Shown in pieces: positions 1 through 12,165 of a DNA stretch of 64,000 bases (position 1 is the stretch's first letter; every line of letters begins with the position of its first letter). The notes beneath the pieces are model-generated. The model searched no databases. It saw nothing but the letters and a program-made list of their open reading frames with translations, and was not told the DNA's origin. Origin of the DNA: Caproicibacterium sp. BJN0003 (GTDB lineage: Bacteria > Bacillota > Clostridia > Oscillospirales > Acutalibacteraceae); NCBI RefSeq assembly GCF_026314295.1, contig NZ_CP111108.1, positions 1 through 64,000 of the forward strand, in the 5' to 3' direction. Position numbers and translations under genes: made by a program.

Positions 1-1356
1 ATGGCAATTTTCCGCCTTACGAAGTATATGGAGGAAAAAAATCGAATGGATTTTACACCCGAAACCTGGGAATTGATCTGTAATTACTGTCGTTCCCAAA
101 TCACTGAAGTAGCCTATACAACGTGGATCAGCCGAATTGAACCGATCAATCTTGATTTTTCAACGGGAACCGCCACGCTGAAAGTTCCAAATGAATTTCA
201 TAAACAAACCATTCTGCATTATTATGCGGATCTTTTAAAGGACGCTTTTCAGCAGGTCTTTAACGGACAAACCATCAATCTCGACCTTCAGACTCTTGAC
301 GAGATAAAAGAAGCAAAGCCACAAGAGGACAAGCTCCCGATGGATGATTATGAATATACATTTGAATCCTTTATTGTTGGTTCCAGCAATAAATTTGCCC
401 ATGCTGCCTGCATGGCAGTTGCCACTCAGCCAGCCTCCCGCTATAATCCGCTTTTTATCTATGGAAATTCCGGACTTGGAAAAACACATTTGCTTTATGC
501 AATCTGTAACCGAATCAAAAAAGATCATCCGGAAATGAACATTCTCTACATAAAGGGTGATGATTTTACCAATGAGCTGATTGAGGCAATCCGCCGCGGA
601 AATACGGCTCAGTTTCATAACTTTTACCGCAATGCGGATATTCTTCTGGTCGATGATATTCAGTTTATTGCTGGCAAGGAATCCACCCAGGAAGAATTCT
701 TCCATACCTTCAATACTCTTTACGAAGCAAAAAAGCAGATCGTTCTAACGAGTGATCGTCCTCCAAAAGAAATTGCAACTTTGGAGGATCGTCTGCGCAG
801 CCGTTTTGAATGGGGACTAACAGCGGATATTCAGCCACCTGATTTTGAAACACGAATTGCAATCATCAAGCGAAAAGAAGAATTATTAGATATTCATCTG
901 GACGATACAGTCGAAGAATATATTGCAAATCAGCTTAAAAGTAATATTCGTCAGCTGGAAGGCGCCGTCAAAAAGATGAAAGCATATTCCATCATCGATG
1001 TGCCGCCAAATATTTCGACCGCAAGAGCGGCTATCAGTGATATTATCACAAATTCTCAGCCGGTTTCCGTCACCGTCGAAAAAATTATTGACGAAGTTGC
1101 AAGAACTTATGGAGCTGTTCCGGAAGATATCCGTTCCGGAAAGAGAAATTCCAATATCAGTAAAGCACGCCAGGTTGCCATGTATGTGATTAAAGAAGTT
1201 CTTGGAATGTCCACTTCTGAAATCGGCGATGAATTTGGAGGAAGAGATCATTCTACTGTAGTCTATGCAATTCAGCAAGTCGAAAAAAATCAGGAAAAAA
1301 ACAGTCAGTTTAAAGCAACGGTCAACGACATCATTAAAAATATTCGCGACCGATAA
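1..1356 (+). CDS. dnaA: Chromosomal replication initiator DnaA
   Basis: DnaA is the AAA+ ATPase that binds DnaA boxes and melts the chromosomal origin. The protein shows the N-terminal DnaB-interacting domain, Walker A GNSGLGKTH near residues 155-163, Walker B LLVDDIQF near 215, and the C-terminal box-binding signature GGRDHSTVVYAI near 415. At 451 residues it has the usual length. The window begins on this ATG, as in assemblies rotated to dnaA. A better translation start may be the ATG at 46, which has GGAGG at 30-34 and gives a product beginning MDFTPETWE, the usual DnaA N-terminus. The gene is followed by an A/T-rich origin-like gap and dnaN. The identity is certain; only the start is open. 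Confidence 0.97.
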   Translation: MAIFRLTKYMEEKNRMDFTPETWELICNYCRSQITEVAYTTWISRIEPINLDFSTGTATLKVPNEFHKQTILHYYADLLKDAFQQVFNGQTINLDLQTLDEIKEAKPQEDKLPMDDYEYTFESFIVGSSNKFAHAACMAVATQPASRYNPLFIYGNSGLGKTHLLYAICNRIKKDHPEMNILYIKGDDFTNELIEAIRRGNTAQFHNFYRNADILLVDDIQFIAGKESTQEEFFHTFNTLYEAKKQIVLTSDRPPKEIATLEDRLRSRFEWGLTADIQPPDFETRIAIIKRKEELLDIHLDDTVEEYIANQLKSNIRQLEGAVKKMKAYSIIDVPPNISTARAAISDIITNSQPVSVTVEKIIDEVARTYGAVPEDIRSGKRNSNISKARQVAMYVIKEVLGMSTSEIGDEFGGRDHSTVVYAIQQVEKNQEKNSQFKATVNDIIKNIRDR

Positions 1357-1684
1357 ATTTTTTCTATGCTTAAAAATCGGTTTAAAATCTGTAGAACCCT
1401 GTTAATACCCTGTGAAAAACAGAGAAAAGCCCTCTTCCAACTTTTCACAGATTTCTAAACTTTTTTTTAACTTTCCCCAACCAATTTTCCACCACTTATT
1501 TTTTATTTGCAGTTTTTAAACTTTGTCCACATTTCTTCTACCGGCTGATTTTTAAAAAGTAGATCCAAAAAATTCAGTTGTTATCTGTGTTTCTTCTTAC
1601 TTTCCACAAATCAACCGCCCCTACTTCTTTTACTAAAATTAAATGAATAGAAAAGAATGATTATCTTAAACGGAGGCTTTCTTC
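1357..1684. other. oriC: Putative oriC: dnaA-dnaN intergenic region with DnaA-box-like sites
   Basis: This 328-base gap holds no gene and is very A/T-rich. It contains several sequences near the DnaA box consensus TTATNCACA: TTTTCACAG at 1442-1450, TTTTCCACC at 1485-1493, TTGTCCACA at 1523-1531 and CTTTCCACA at 1600-1608. A reverse-strand match, TGTGAAAA, lies at 1411-1418. In many Firmicutes the unwinding element and box clusters flank dnaA, so this is probably the downstream half of a bipartite origin. The upstream half would lie outside the window. The sites are degenerate, so the origin role is inferred mainly from position. Confidence 0.75.
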
Positions 1685-2788
1685 ATGAAATTCACCTGCG
1701 AAAAACAAAAGCTTGTGGAAGCTGTCTCAAATATTCAACGAGCTGTTTCCGTAAAAAGTTCGATTCCTGCTCTGGAAGGAATCTTCTTAAAAGCAAAAAG
1801 TACTTCTATTTTTCTCTGCGGTTATGATCTGGAACTTGGCATGACAACCGAAATCCCAGCAACAGTATCAGAACCGGGAGAGATTGTTCTTTCTGCAAAA
1901 TTATTTGGCGATATTGTTCGTCGTTTACCGGATGACGGTGTGCATGTAGAAATTGATGATCACAATGTTACTTCCATCAAAAGCGGACAAAGTAATTTTT
2001 CAATTGTGGGAATTCCAGCAGAAGAATATCCGGAGTTACCTTCTCTCTCAGAAGAAAAAAGCGTTAAAATTGGTTCTTCTGTTCTAAAAAGTATGATCAG
2101 ACAAACTCTTTTTGCAGTTTCTGAAAACGATGCAAAACCAGTTCATACCGGTACTCTTTTCGATTTGAGTGAAGGAAAACTTCGTCTTGTCTCTGTTGAT
2201 GGATATCGTCTTGCCATGCGGGAAGAAGCAGTCCGCGGAGAAGAAGAGATGAACTTTGTTGTTCCCGGAAAAACACTGCAGGAAATTATGAAACTTCTAC
2301 CGGATGACGACAGCGAAGCAGAACTGCTCGTTGGAAGCCGTCATATTCTTTCAAAGATTGGTAACTATACAGTCATTTCTCGTTTGTTGGAAGGTTCTTT
2401 TCTTGATTATCGTGCTGCAATTCCAGCAAACAGCACTTGTGAAATCAAAGTAAAGACACGTGAATTCATCGACAGCGTCGAACGTGTTTCTCTTGTGATC
2501 ACGGATCGTCTTAAGAGTCCACTTCACTGCATTTTTGATAATAATGAGATCAAACTTTCCTGTTCTACTCCACTCGGCCGTGCAAGCGATCAGTTTTCGG
2601 CAGAAATTGAGGGAGATTCTATGGACATGGGCTTTAACAATCGTTATCTTCTTGATGCTCTGCGTAATGTGGACAGCGATTTAGTAAAAATTCAGCTTTG
2701 TGGTCCGCTTTCTCCTATGAAGGTAGTCCCAGTTGAGGGGAATAATTTTCTATTTTTGGTTTTACCGGTTCGCATGAAGTCTGAATAA
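1685..2788 (+). CDS. dnaN: DNA polymerase III beta subunit (sliding clamp)
   Basis: This is the ring-forming processivity clamp that tethers DNA polymerase III to DNA. The 367-residue length fits three clamp-fold domains, and the C-terminus ends in the family pattern [11 protein letters not shown] (canonical tail is close to LPMR). The start ATG has GGAGG at 1672-1676. Its place between the origin and yaaA-recF is the standard Firmicute order. Confidence 0.97.
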   Translation: MKFTCEKQKLVEAVSNIQRAVSVKSSIPALEGIFLKAKSTSIFLCGYDLELGMTTEIPATVSEPGEIVLSAKLFGDIVRRLPDDGVHVEIDDHNVTSIKSGQSNFSIVGIPAEEYPELPSLSEEKSVKIGSSVLKSMIRQTLFAVSENDAKPVHTGTLFDLSEGKLRLVSVDGYRLAMREEAVRGEEEMNFVVPGKTLQEIMKLLPDDDSEAELLVGSRHILSKIGNYTVISRLLEGSFLDYRAAIPANSTCEIKVKTREFIDSVERVSLVITDRLKSPLHCIFDNNEIKLSCSTPLGRASDQFSAEIEGDSMDMGFNNRYLLDALRNVDSDLVKIQLCGPLSPMKVVPVEGNNFLFLVLPVRMKSE

Positions 2789-2802
2789 GAAGAGGAGTCA
2801 AG

Positions 2803-3024
2803 ATGACTGAAAAAAAATTAGTCCCGATTGATACATCTTTTATCAGGTTGGATTCCCTTTTAAAATTTGTGGGAGCAGTTGATACCGGTGGCCGCGCAAA
2901 ATATTTGATTCAGAATGGAGAAGTTTCTGTCAATCATGAGATTTGTACGATGCGCGGAAAAAAGCTTCACTCAGGAGATACTGTAGAATTTCAGAAAAAT
3001 CTTTATGAGGTATGTGAAAAGTGA
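2803..3024 (+). CDS. yaaA: S4-domain RNA-binding protein YaaA (RlbA-like)
   Basis: This 73-residue protein is a single S4-like RNA-binding domain, with the typical core [31 protein letters not shown]. The small protein between dnaN and recF in Firmicutes is YaaA/RlbA, thought to act in large ribosomal subunit assembly; that role is family knowledge. Its stop overlaps the GTG start of recF by four bases (GTGA), which implies translational coupling. Confidence 0.9.
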   Translation: MTEKKLVPIDTSFIRLDSLLKFVGAVDTGGRAKYLIQNGEVSVNHEICTMRGKKLHSGDTVEFQKNLYEVCEK

Positions 3025-4109
3025 AAGTTCTTTCCCTAAAAACAGAACATTTTCGAAATCTCTCATCAGATTTATTTGTTCCTGGTGAGGGAGTCAATGT
3101 TCTTTATGGGGAAAATGCGCAGGGAAAAACAAATCTTCTGGAAGCTTTGTGGCTTTTTACCGGGGGAAAAAGTTTTCGCGGCGTAAAAGATTCTGAATTG
3201 ATCTCTTATGGAGAGCAGGAAGCTTCTTTAATTCTTCATTTTTACAGTGAAGAACGGGAACAGACTGCTGAAATTAAAATTTTTAAAAAAAAGAGACAAG
3301 CTTTTCTCAATGAAATTCTTCTGCGTTCTCCTGGACTTCTTGTTGGAAAAATTGGAGCAGTGATTTTTTCTCCCGAACATATTTCACTTGTGAGAGAAGG
3401 TCCAAATTTGCGCCGTAATTTTTTGGATGCGGCAATTTGTCAGATCAGACCTGGATATGTGAGAATTCTCAATCGTTACTCCAGAACGCTCAATCAGAGA
3501 AATGCACTCTTAAAGGATTCTTTTCGTCATCCGGAACTTTTAGATACGATTTCAATTTGGGATGAACGTCTTTCGACAGATGGAGAGATTATAATAAAAG
3601 AGAGAGAATCCTATGTAGAATCCATGAAAGATCCTCTTTCTGAGATTTATGAAGGACTCAGCAGCGGAAAAGAATTTCTTAAAGTTCAATATAAGCGGAG
3701 TGCTGAAAATCTTTTGGAGGCACTTTTAAAAAATAGAAAACAAGATCTTCAGGTTGGTTATACCACTTGTGGACCTCATCGGGACGATCTGGAAATCTTT
3801 TTGGATGGTAAAAATGTGAGAATGTTTGCTTCTCAGGGACAAAAGAGAAGTGTTGTACTTTCTTTGAAACTGGCAGAAGCTGCACTTTTAAAGCAATATT
3901 CCGGAGAAAAACCGATCATTCTTCTCGATGATGTTTTGAGTGAACTGGATCATACCAGACAAGAATATCTTTTGAATCATCTTTCAGACTGTCAGGTTAT
4001 TATTACTTGCTGCGATCCCGGACAGGCAAAAAATCTGAAAAATGGATTTCTTTTTCAGGTAGAAAACGGAATTTTGGAAAGGAAAAAAGCAGAATGTACC
4101 TCCATTTAG
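3021..4109 (+). CDS. recF: DNA replication and repair protein RecF
   Basis: RecF is an SMC-like ABC ATPase that helps load RecA at single-strand gaps and stalled forks. Visible features are Walker [15 protein letters not shown] (about residues 30-43), the ABC signature region around [19 protein letters not shown], and Walker [14 protein letters not shown] near residue 300. The length of 362 is normal. It starts with GTG, overlapping yaaA by four bases, and its 3' end overlaps the next gene by 16 bases. Confidence 0.96.
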   Translation: MKVLSLKTEHFRNLSSDLFVPGEGVNVLYGENAQGKTNLLEALWLFTGGKSFRGVKDSELISYGEQEASLILHFYSEEREQTAEIKIFKKKRQAFLNEILLRSPGLLVGKIGAVIFSPEHISLVREGPNLRRNFLDAAICQIRPGYVRILNRYSRTLNQRNALLKDSFRHPELLDTISIWDERLSTDGEIIIKERESYVESMKDPLSEIYEGLSSGKEFLKVQYKRSAENLLEALLKNRKQDLQVGYTTCGPHRDDLEIFLDGKNVRMFASQGQKRSVVLSLKLAEAALLKQYSGEKPIILLDDVLSELDHTRQEYLLNHLSDCQVIITCCDPGQAKNLKNGFLFQVENGILERKKAECTSI

Positions 4110-4372
4110 GGCAAAATACAATTATTCACAGCAAAGACATTGTTGGTATTTTTGATTTGGATGTCTGTACAGTTTCCAAAATTACAAGAGAGATGCTTAC
4201 AGAAAAAGAAAAACAGAATCATATTGTGACTGTCTCACAGGAGCTTCCAAAAAGCTTTGTTCTGTGCAGCAGAAAGAAAAATAAAAAATTTGATTTTGAA
4301 GAAGTTATCTATCTTTCTCAGCTAAATTCGGCAACTCTTTTAAAGAGAATGGAATCTATAAAAGATAATTAG
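4094..4372 (+). CDS. remB: DUF370 family regulator, RemB/YaaB-like
   Basis: This 92-residue protein belongs to the extracellular matrix regulator family (DUF370). In Bacillus subtilis the gene between recF and gyrB is yaaB/remB, and the product here has the family start [21 protein letters not shown]. RemA and RemB act on biofilm matrix genes in Bacillus; whether that holds here is not known. The ATG at 4094 lies inside the end of recF. This start matches the family's N-terminus better than in-frame starts further upstream. Confidence 0.85.
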   Translation: MYLHLGQNTIIHSKDIVGIFDLDVCTVSKITREMLTEKEKQNHIVTVSQELPKSFVLCSRKKNKKFDFEEVIYLSQLNSATLLKRMESIKDN

Positions 4373-4422
4373 ATTTTATAAAATTGATCAATATTCAAGG
4401 CAATCAAAGGAGAGAAAAATTT

Positions 4423-5061
4423 ATGGCAACTTTACACCGGACAAAATGCCCATATTGTGGAAAAAAACTAAATTTTTTTCTGGCATGGACATTGAAAAAA
4501 GAAGGCGAATACCGTTGTACAGCCTGTAAAGGAATTTCTAATATTATCGTAGAGCCTTTTACACGTATTTTAGCAATCATTGCAATTGCTGTTTCTGCTC
4601 TGCTTTTTATTGTTTTTGGATTGATTTTGAATCATATTACATTTTGGCTTGTTTTTTCTGTTATTCTTTTATTTTTTCTTTTCTTTTTGCTGAGTAGTTT
4701 TACCATTCATCTCGAACGTCCGACCGTTAGGCGGCATAGAAGAGCTTATCATCCAGAATCAGTCAATTCGGAACCACTTTATTTGGATGAAAAAGAGCAG
4801 CCTCATTTTGATGAAGAAGAATCCGGATTTACAAAACAAATGGATTCTATTATTCTTCCAGAACCAGAGAAAACAAATGAATCGGATCAAACAATTCAAA
4901 TAAGTCCTATTAAAGAAGCAGATTCCGTAAAATTAAAACCCAGTTTGCCTCGTCATTATCGACAAAAAGTAAATACTGCTTTTCAGGATGAGACAATTCG
5001 CCGCCAGATGCAGAACCCTTACGGAGAGTACATGAAAAATGATGATAAAAAAGAACCATAA
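4423..5061 (+). CDS. Zinc-ribbon membrane protein, unknown function
   Basis: I do not recognise this 212-residue protein. It begins with a treble-clef or zinc-ribbon motif, with Cys at residues 9, 12, 32 and 35 (CPYC and CTAC). Two hydrophobic segments follow at about residues 47-66 and 70-92. The C-terminal half is charged, acidic and probably disordered. The start ATG has AAAGGAG about nine bases upstream. The next gene starts 23 bases before its stop and has the same CxxC-CxxC plus two-helix plan, so the pair probably works together or arose by duplication. Confidence 0.75.
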   Translation: MATLHRTKCPYCGKKLNFFLAWTLKKEGEYRCTACKGISNIIVEPFTRILAIIAIAVSALLFIVFGLILNHITFWLVFSVILLFFLFFLLSSFTIHLERPTVRRHRRAYHPESVNSEPLYLDEKEQPHFDEEESGFTKQMDSIILPEPEKTNESDQTIQISPIKEADSVKLKPSLPRHYRQKVNTAFQDETIRRQMQNPYGEYMKNDDKKEP

Positions 5062-5353
5062 AATTTGTCCTTATTGTGGAACAGAATTTACTATGAAGGA
5101 AAGAAAAACACTTTTAAGAGAAAAAAGCTTTTTTTGTGTGCATTGCAAAAAAAAATGTACCGTGATTTATAAAAAGCAAATGACCGTCTATTTTCTTTTG
5201 GCTTTTCTCCTGCTTTGTCTTCTGAATTGCTTATTGATATGGACAACAATGAATTTCATTTTGATGGCGACTGTTACTTTTTTTTGTGTCGCCGCCGTTT
5301 ATGAATGCAGAATTTTTCTCATCAGAATTGTAAAAGTATCGCAAAAAGAATAA
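5039..5353 (+). CDS. Small zinc-ribbon membrane protein, unknown function
   Basis: This 104-residue protein has Cys at positions 10, 13, 33 and 36 (CPYC and CVHC), then two strongly hydrophobic segments at about 50-70 and 72-92. The spacing between the two Cys pairs is identical to that of the upstream neighbour, which it overlaps by 23 bases. A second ATG at 5042 could also be the start. It sits directly before gyrB. No function can be assigned. Confidence 0.72.
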   Translation: MMIKKNHKICPYCGTEFTMKERKTLLREKSFFCVHCKKKCTVIYKKQMTVYFLLAFLLLCLLNCLLIWTTMNFILMATVTFFCVAAVYECRIFLIRIVKVSQKE

Positions 5354-5371
5354 ATGATGCTTTTTAGTTGA

Positions 5372-7327
<1,956 letters not shown>

Positions 7328-7358
7328 ATAAGAGGAATAAGAGGAGGGAATATTTTAA

Positions 7359-8072
7359 ATGGAAGAAAAGAAAATTCCACAGGAAGATTCCACAGAAAAA
7401 CCTAAAAAAGTGGAAACAGCAGAAGATGTTTTAAAGAGAATCGAAGAAAATTATGATTTAGATGAAGATCTGGATGAAACTTCGGATGATGAAGAAGACG
7501 AAGAAAATCAGGAAGAATTGCAGGAATCTTCAGAACAGCAGGAAAATGGGGAGGAAGAAGTAGAAGAAACAGATCCTCCAATTCTTGATCTCTCTTATGA
7601 GGTCAATCAGAAAGAAATGAGCACTTCATTAATTCGCAGCAATTTTTCGGGAGGAAATCTTATTATGTCAATTGTCGCCTGTACAATTGGCGGAATTGGA
7701 TTTATTTATTATTTTATCAAAGCTATTAGCAGCGGAATTAATAATTATTATCTTCTTTCATTAATGTGCCTTGGAATTATTTTTATTGCAACTATTTTTC
7801 AGATTTATATGATTAATTCTCATGTAAAAAAGATGAATGATAAATTTCCATTTCGCATGAGAGTTTATTCTGATCGGATCGAAATGGGTCCAAAAGAAAA
7901 TGCTTTTGTTATGGAAATGAATGGGCAGTATCAAAGCGAGATTTATAAAGAAATCATGATTATTTATGTGAAACGCAGTATTGTGATTCTTCCAAAACGC
8001 TGCTGCGATGAAGAGACTTTTGAAAAAATTTATGAGATCGTAAAAGCGGGCACGAAACCCCGCAAAAAATAA
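7359..8072 (+). CDS. Membrane protein with acidic N-terminus and YcxB-like C-terminus
   Basis: This 237-residue protein has a strongly acidic N-terminal tail (residues 1-75, runs of Glu and Asp). A hydrophobic pair at about 105-125 and 128-150 follows. The C-terminal part ends in a pattern like YcxB-type domains: a beta-rich stretch, then ILPKRCCDEETFEKIYEIV. It is the first of three such genes between gyrB and gyrA, and its stop directly abuts the next ATG. The YcxB assignment is tentative and the function is unknown. Confidence 0.7.
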   Translation: MEEKKIPQEDSTEKPKKVETAEDVLKRIEENYDLDEDLDETSDDEEDEENQEELQESSEQQENGEEEVEETDPPILDLSYEVNQKEMSTSLIRSNFSGGNLIMSIVACTIGGIGFIYYFIKAISSGINNYYLLSLMCLGIIFIATIFQIYMINSHVKKMNDKFPFRMRVYSDRIEMGPKENAFVMEMNGQYQSEIYKEIMIIYVKRSIVILPKRCCDEETFEKIYEIVKAGTKPRKK

Positions 8073-8648
8073 ATGACAAAGAGATTTTTAGGAGATCCAC
8101 TTTTAGTGCTTCGACAGACTTGTTCCCGCGAAGATTATGTAAAAGCTTTTGTGCGATGGGAAAATAATCTTTCTATTTGGCATCGCCGAGAATTGACTTC
8201 TTTTTTAATGCTTGGGATTGCAGTAATTTTGACCGCCGGAATTCCAATTTATCGTCTTTGGTCGGTCACCTTTTTTATTCCAGGCCTCCTTATTCTGCTT
8301 GCTTTAATGGGAAGCTTCTACTTTTGGAAGCTAAAACCGAAAGAAATCGAACAATGGGGACAATCCACTTTTCAGGAAAATGCGTTATTGGGACTTTCTA
8401 CGCAGTATTTTTTCTATTTTGAAGGGATTTTCTTTGAGAATGATTATGAAGAAGTTCGTGAATATTGGTCTGATTTTGAAAAATGTGTGGAGGATGATCA
8501 ATATTTTATTCTTTCCGGCGGAATGGAACGAGGTCTTTTGATTCTTTGCAAAAAAGAAATGACGAAACAAGATTTTATAAAGACCAGACAATGTCTCAGA
8601 CAGGCATTTGGTCCACGTTATTTTAAAAATAAGATTGATAAAAGATAA
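8073..8648 (+). CDS. YcxB-like membrane protein
   Basis: This 191-residue protein has two membrane segments (about residues 46-66 and 68-90) between a short cytosolic start and a beta-rich C-terminal region, the YcxB-family plan. The ATG follows the previous stop with no gap and has no clear ribosome site of its own, so it is probably translationally coupled. Its neighbours on both sides look like paralogues. No function is known. Confidence 0.7.
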   Translation: MTKRFLGDPLLVLRQTCSREDYVKAFVRWENNLSIWHRRELTSFLMLGIAVILTAGIPIYRLWSVTFFIPGLLILLALMGSFYFWKLKPKEIEQWGQSTFQENALLGLSTQYFFYFEGIFFENDYEEVREYWSDFEKCVEDDQYFILSGGMERGLLILCKKEMTKQDFIKTRQCLRQAFGPRYFKNKIDKR

Positions 8649-8661
8649 AGGGGGAAAAATT

Positions 8662-9048
8662 TTGAAGATTACTGTGAGCTATCGTCCCACGGCACAGGAT
8701 TGGGCAGATTATAGAGCCGGACTTTGTCTTACAGGTCAAGGAACGATTATTTCATGGTTTCTCAAAAATTTTGTTCTTTATTGGGTAAAAAAACATGCGA
8801 TGGAATGGTACGATCTTCATAAAGATCAGATATTTGCCTATCGAATGACTTTTTCCGAAAAATCGATTCTCATTGAAACGGATCGTTATCGGGGAAATAT
8901 TCCGAAAAATTTGTTCAGCTTTTTCTGGGCAAATGATAAAGTCTTAATTTTATTTACCGGACAGCAGGAATCTCGGTTTGTCCCCCGCAGGGCCTTTACT
9001 GAGCAAGAGTGGAATCAGATCGAAAAAGTTTATTTAGAGAGTGAATAA
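8662..9048 (+). CDS. Soluble YcxB-like domain protein
   Basis: This 128-residue protein has the family's C-terminal pattern ([30 protein letters not shown]), like the FVPKRAF motif of YcxB-type proteins. It has only one weakly hydrophobic stretch, near residues 25-45. I chose the TTG at 8662 because AAAGGGGG lies seven bases upstream. An upstream in-frame start at 8608 would overlap the previous gene and lacks a ribosome site. It lies directly before gyrA. Confidence 0.68.
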   Translation: MKITVSYRPTAQDWADYRAGLCLTGQGTIISWFLKNFVLYWVKKHAMEWYDLHKDQIFAYRMTFSEKSILIETDRYRGNIPKNLFSFFWANDKVLILFTGQQESRFVPRRAFTEQEWNQIEKVYLESE

Positions 9049-9065
9049 TAGGAGGGTATCCGTTG

Positions 9066-11567
9066 ATGGATGATTTAGAGCAGCAAAAACAAAATATTAT
9101 ACCGGTTGATCTGGAAAAGGAAATTCGAAAGTCTTTTTTGGATTATTCTATGTCGGTAATCGTCAGCCGTGCCCTACCGGATGTGCGGGATGGATTGAAG
9201 CCGGTTCATCGCCGAATTCTTTATACAATGTATGAAGCGGGATTAACACCAGATAAAGCCTATAAAAAATGTGCAGCAACAGTCGGTGATGTTTTGGGAA
9301 AATATCATCCTCATGGAGATGCTTCCGTTTATGATGCTTTAGTGCGTCTGGCACAGGACTTTTCTATGCGTTATATGTTGGTGGATGGGCACGGAAACTT
9401 TGGTTCTGTTGATGGAGACCCACCGGCTGCCTATCGTTATACAGAAGCTAGAATGAGTAAAGTTGCAGTAGAGATGCTGCAGGATATTGATAAAAATACC
9501 GTTGATTTTTGTCCAAACTACGATGATAGCCGAAAAGAACCAACCGTTCTGCCCAGCCATTTTCCAAACCTTTTGGTTAATGGTTCAACTGGAATTGCCG
9601 TTGGTATGGCAACCAATATTCCACCTCATAATATGGGAGAAGTCATCGACGGCATGTGTGCATTGATCGATGATCCTGAAATTGAGCTGGAAGGCTTGAT
9701 GCAGTATATTAAGGGCCCTGATTTTCCGACTTCCGGCATTATTATGGGCAGAACTGGGATTCGTGCAGCTTATGCAACAGGCCGCGGCAGAATTATTGTT
9801 CGTGCAAGAGCAGAAATTGTAGAAGAAAAGAACAATAGATTTTCCATTGTTGTAACGGAGCTTCCCTATCAGGTCAATAAAGCAAGACTCATCGAATCTA
9901 TTGCAGATCTGGTCAAAGATAAAAGAATCGAAGGAATCTCCAATGTAGAAGATCATTCTGACCGCAATGGTATGCATATGACGATTACGATTAAAAGGGA
10001 TGCATCTCCGCAAATTGTTTTGAATCAGCTTTATTCCTTTACCCAGATGCAGACAACATTTGGAGTTAATATGTTGGCAATTGTCAACGGAGAACCAAAA
10101 TGTCTGACTTTAAAACAGCTTTTGGAAGAATATATTAAGTTCCAGAAAGAAGTCGTTATTCGCAGAACTAAATATGAACTTGAAAAAGCGATGGCAAGAG
10201 CTCATATTTTGGAAGGTCTCAAAATTGCAGTTGACAATATTGATGAGATCATTTCAATTATTCGTTCCAGCAAAGATCGTTCTACTGCCCGCACAAGAAT
10301 GACCGAACGATTCGGCTTAGATGATATTCAAACACAGGCAATCGTGCAGATGCCTTTGGGCGCACTTACCGGTTTGGAACGTCAAAAACTGGAAGAAGAA
10401 CTCTCTGCTATTGAAGTAAAGGTTGAAGACCTAAAGGATATTTTGGCGCACGATGAGCGTGTCAGCTCAATTGTAAAAGAAGAAGCACTCAAAATTAAAC
10501 AAAAGTATGCTGATGAACGCAAAACAGAGATTATGGCGGTTTCTGGAGAAGTGGATATTGAAGATCTAATTCCAGAGGAAGAATGCGTTTTGACCATGAC
10601 CCAGTTTGGATATGTAAAGCGTCTTGCTACAGATACTTATCATATTCAAAATCGAGGTGGTCGTGGAATCAGCGGCATGACTCGTCGCGAAGAGGATGTT
10701 GCCACCGAAATGTTTGTCTGCGGCAGTCATGACTATGTGTTGTTCTTTACAAATTTTGGCAAAGTGTATCGACTCAAGTGCTATGAGATTCCGGAAGGCA
10801 GCCGTACGGCAAAAGGCGTTAATATTGCAAATTTGCTGCCGATTACACAAGACGAACGGGTTACCTCAATGATTCGAGTTCCATCGTTTGATTTTGGTAA
10901 ATACCTTTGCATGGTGACGAAAAACGGGATCATTAAAAGAACGGAACTTTCTGCTTTTGATACCGCGAGAAAAGGCGGATTAATTGCATTGACTCTTGAA
11001 GACGGCGACGAACTTTCATGGGTGCGTTTGACAGATGGAGATAGTGATCTTTTGGTCGGAACATATCTCGGTATGGCAATTCGGTTTAATGAAAATGATG
11101 TGCGTCCCATGGGAAGAACTGCTCGCGGAGTTAAGGCAATTAACCTCAAAGAGAGTGACTATGTAATCGGAATGAGTACGCTCAGAGAGGGTGCTTATAT
11201 TCTTACGGTAAGCGAGACCGGTTTTGGACGGCTTTCTCCGATCGACGATTATCGGCTTCAGACAAGAGGCGGAAAAGGACTTACCAACTATCATATTGAT
11301 GATTATGGTTGTGTTGCCGCAATTAAAACGGTCGATCTCCATGATGATATTATTTTGATTGCTTCTGATGGAATTATTATTCGAATTCCAGCAGAGAGTA
11401 TCCGAATTTGTGCAAGACCTAGTAAAGGAGTTCGTTTGATGCGTTTGATCAACGAAAGCAAAGTCGTTACAATCGCAAGAACCGCTCATGAAGAGGATGA
11501 AGAAATCGACGAATTACCCCAAGATGACGCAGATTCTTCAGAAGAAGACTGCGAAAAGGAAGAGTAA
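9066..11567 (+). CDS. gyrA: DNA gyrase subunit A
   Basis: GyrA carries the DNA breakage-reunion and DNA-wrapping activities. The winged-helix core is clear ([18 protein letters not shown]), and the catalytic Tyr lies in [13 protein letters not shown]. The C-terminal beta-pinwheel holds the GyrA box QTRGGKGL near residue 735. The tail is acidic. The length is 833 residues from ATG 9066, with GGAGGG at 9051-9056; a TTG at 9063 would add one residue. In the quinolone-resistance region the position equivalent to E. coli Ser83 is Ala86, while Asp90 (E. coli Asp87) is kept. Confidence 0.97.
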   Translation: MDDLEQQKQNIIPVDLEKEIRKSFLDYSMSVIVSRALPDVRDGLKPVHRRILYTMYEAGLTPDKAYKKCAATVGDVLGKYHPHGDASVYDALVRLAQDFSMRYMLVDGHGNFGSVDGDPPAAYRYTEARMSKVAVEMLQDIDKNTVDFCPNYDDSRKEPTVLPSHFPNLLVNGSTGIAVGMATNIPPHNMGEVIDGMCALIDDPEIELEGLMQYIKGPDFPTSGIIMGRTGIRAAYATGRGRIIVRARAEIVEEKNNRFSIVVTELPYQVNKARLIESIADLVKDKRIEGISNVEDHSDRNGMHMTITIKRDASPQIVLNQLYSFTQMQTTFGVNMLAIVNGEPKCLTLKQLLEEYIKFQKEVVIRRTKYELEKAMARAHILEGLKIAVDNIDEIISIIRSSKDRSTARTRMTERFGLDDIQTQAIVQMPLGALTGLERQKLEEELSAIEVKVEDLKDILAHDERVSSIVKEEALKIKQKYADERKTEIMAVSGEVDIEDLIPEEECVLTMTQFGYVKRLATDTYHIQNRGGRGISGMTRREEDVATEMFVCGSHDYVLFFTNFGKVYRLKCYEIPEGSRTAKGVNIANLLPITQDERVTSMIRVPSFDFGKYLCMVTKNGIIKRTELSAFDTARKGGLIALTLEDGDELSWVRLTDGDSDLLVGTYLGMAIRFNENDVRPMGRTARGVKAINLKESDYVIGMSTLREGAYILTVSETGFGRLSPIDDYRLQTRGGKGLTNYHIDDYGCVAAIKTVDLHDDIILIASDGIIIRIPAESIRICARPSKGVRLMRLINESKVVTIARTAHEEDEEIDELPQDDADSSEEDCEKEE

Positions 11568-11568
11568 A

Positions 11569-12165
11569 ATGAAATTGAAAGAAAGACTTTTTGTACTTTT
11601 CTTAAGCTGCATTTTGTGTGTATCCCTTTCGGGCTGTGGTGAGGCTGTAAAAACGACTTCTTCCAGTGCCGCTCAAACGACGTCGTCAACACAGAGCGCG
11701 GTTTCAACTGTTTTAAGTGAAGGCGAAACTGTGAGAAGCAATGCTTCTTCCCAAGCACTTAGCCCGTTTGAACAGAAGTTTTCACAAAATCCAATCGATG
11801 CAGATTATCAAGCTGACAGCAAAAAAGCATTGAGTATGGTGGATATGGTCGCACTGGCAGACCGCTATTCAGAAATTTGGCTCAATGAAGAAACCGCTGC
11901 CTATGATTTTTTGCTCGAAAAATCTTCTGAGAATGACAAAGAAGCAGTTAAGAAAGAACAGGAAGATTGGGTCAATCAAAAGAGTCAGGATCTTTCTCAG
12001 ATTCAAACACAGACTTCCAGTATGGGAAATATGGCTAATTTGGAATATTCCAGCCGTACACTTTCGTATTATAAAAATAAAACGAAGGCACTCTATGAAA
12101 AAATTTATCAGATAGATCCGAACTTTTCCTATCATTATGCTGGAAAAGGAGCGGCCGTGGGATGA
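11569..12165 (+). CDS. Predicted lipoprotein, unknown function
   Basis: This 198-residue protein has a lipoprotein signal peptide: a Lys/Arg-rich start, a hydrophobic core, and the lipobox LSGC with the acylated Cys at 23. A Ser/Thr-rich linker (about 28-65) follows, then a charged, probably helical region. No family was recognised. The ATG comes one base after the gyrA stop, and the gene overlaps the next by four bases (ATGA). It is therefore probably transcribed with gyrA and the Nudix gene. Confidence 0.75.
   Translation: MKLKERLFVLFLSCILCVSLSGCGEAVKTTSSSAAQTTSSTQSAVSTVLSEGETVRSNASSQALSPFEQKFSQNPIDADYQADSKKALSMVDMVALADRYSEIWLNEETAAYDFLLEKSSENDKEAVKKEQEDWVNQKSQDLSQIQTQTSSMGNMANLEYSSRTLSYYKNKTKALYEKIYQIDPNFSYHYAGKGAAVG

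Noticed and set aside
235-705. A 156-codon minus-strand frame inside dnaA
   Set aside because: It is a shadow of the AAA+ domain with no independent support.
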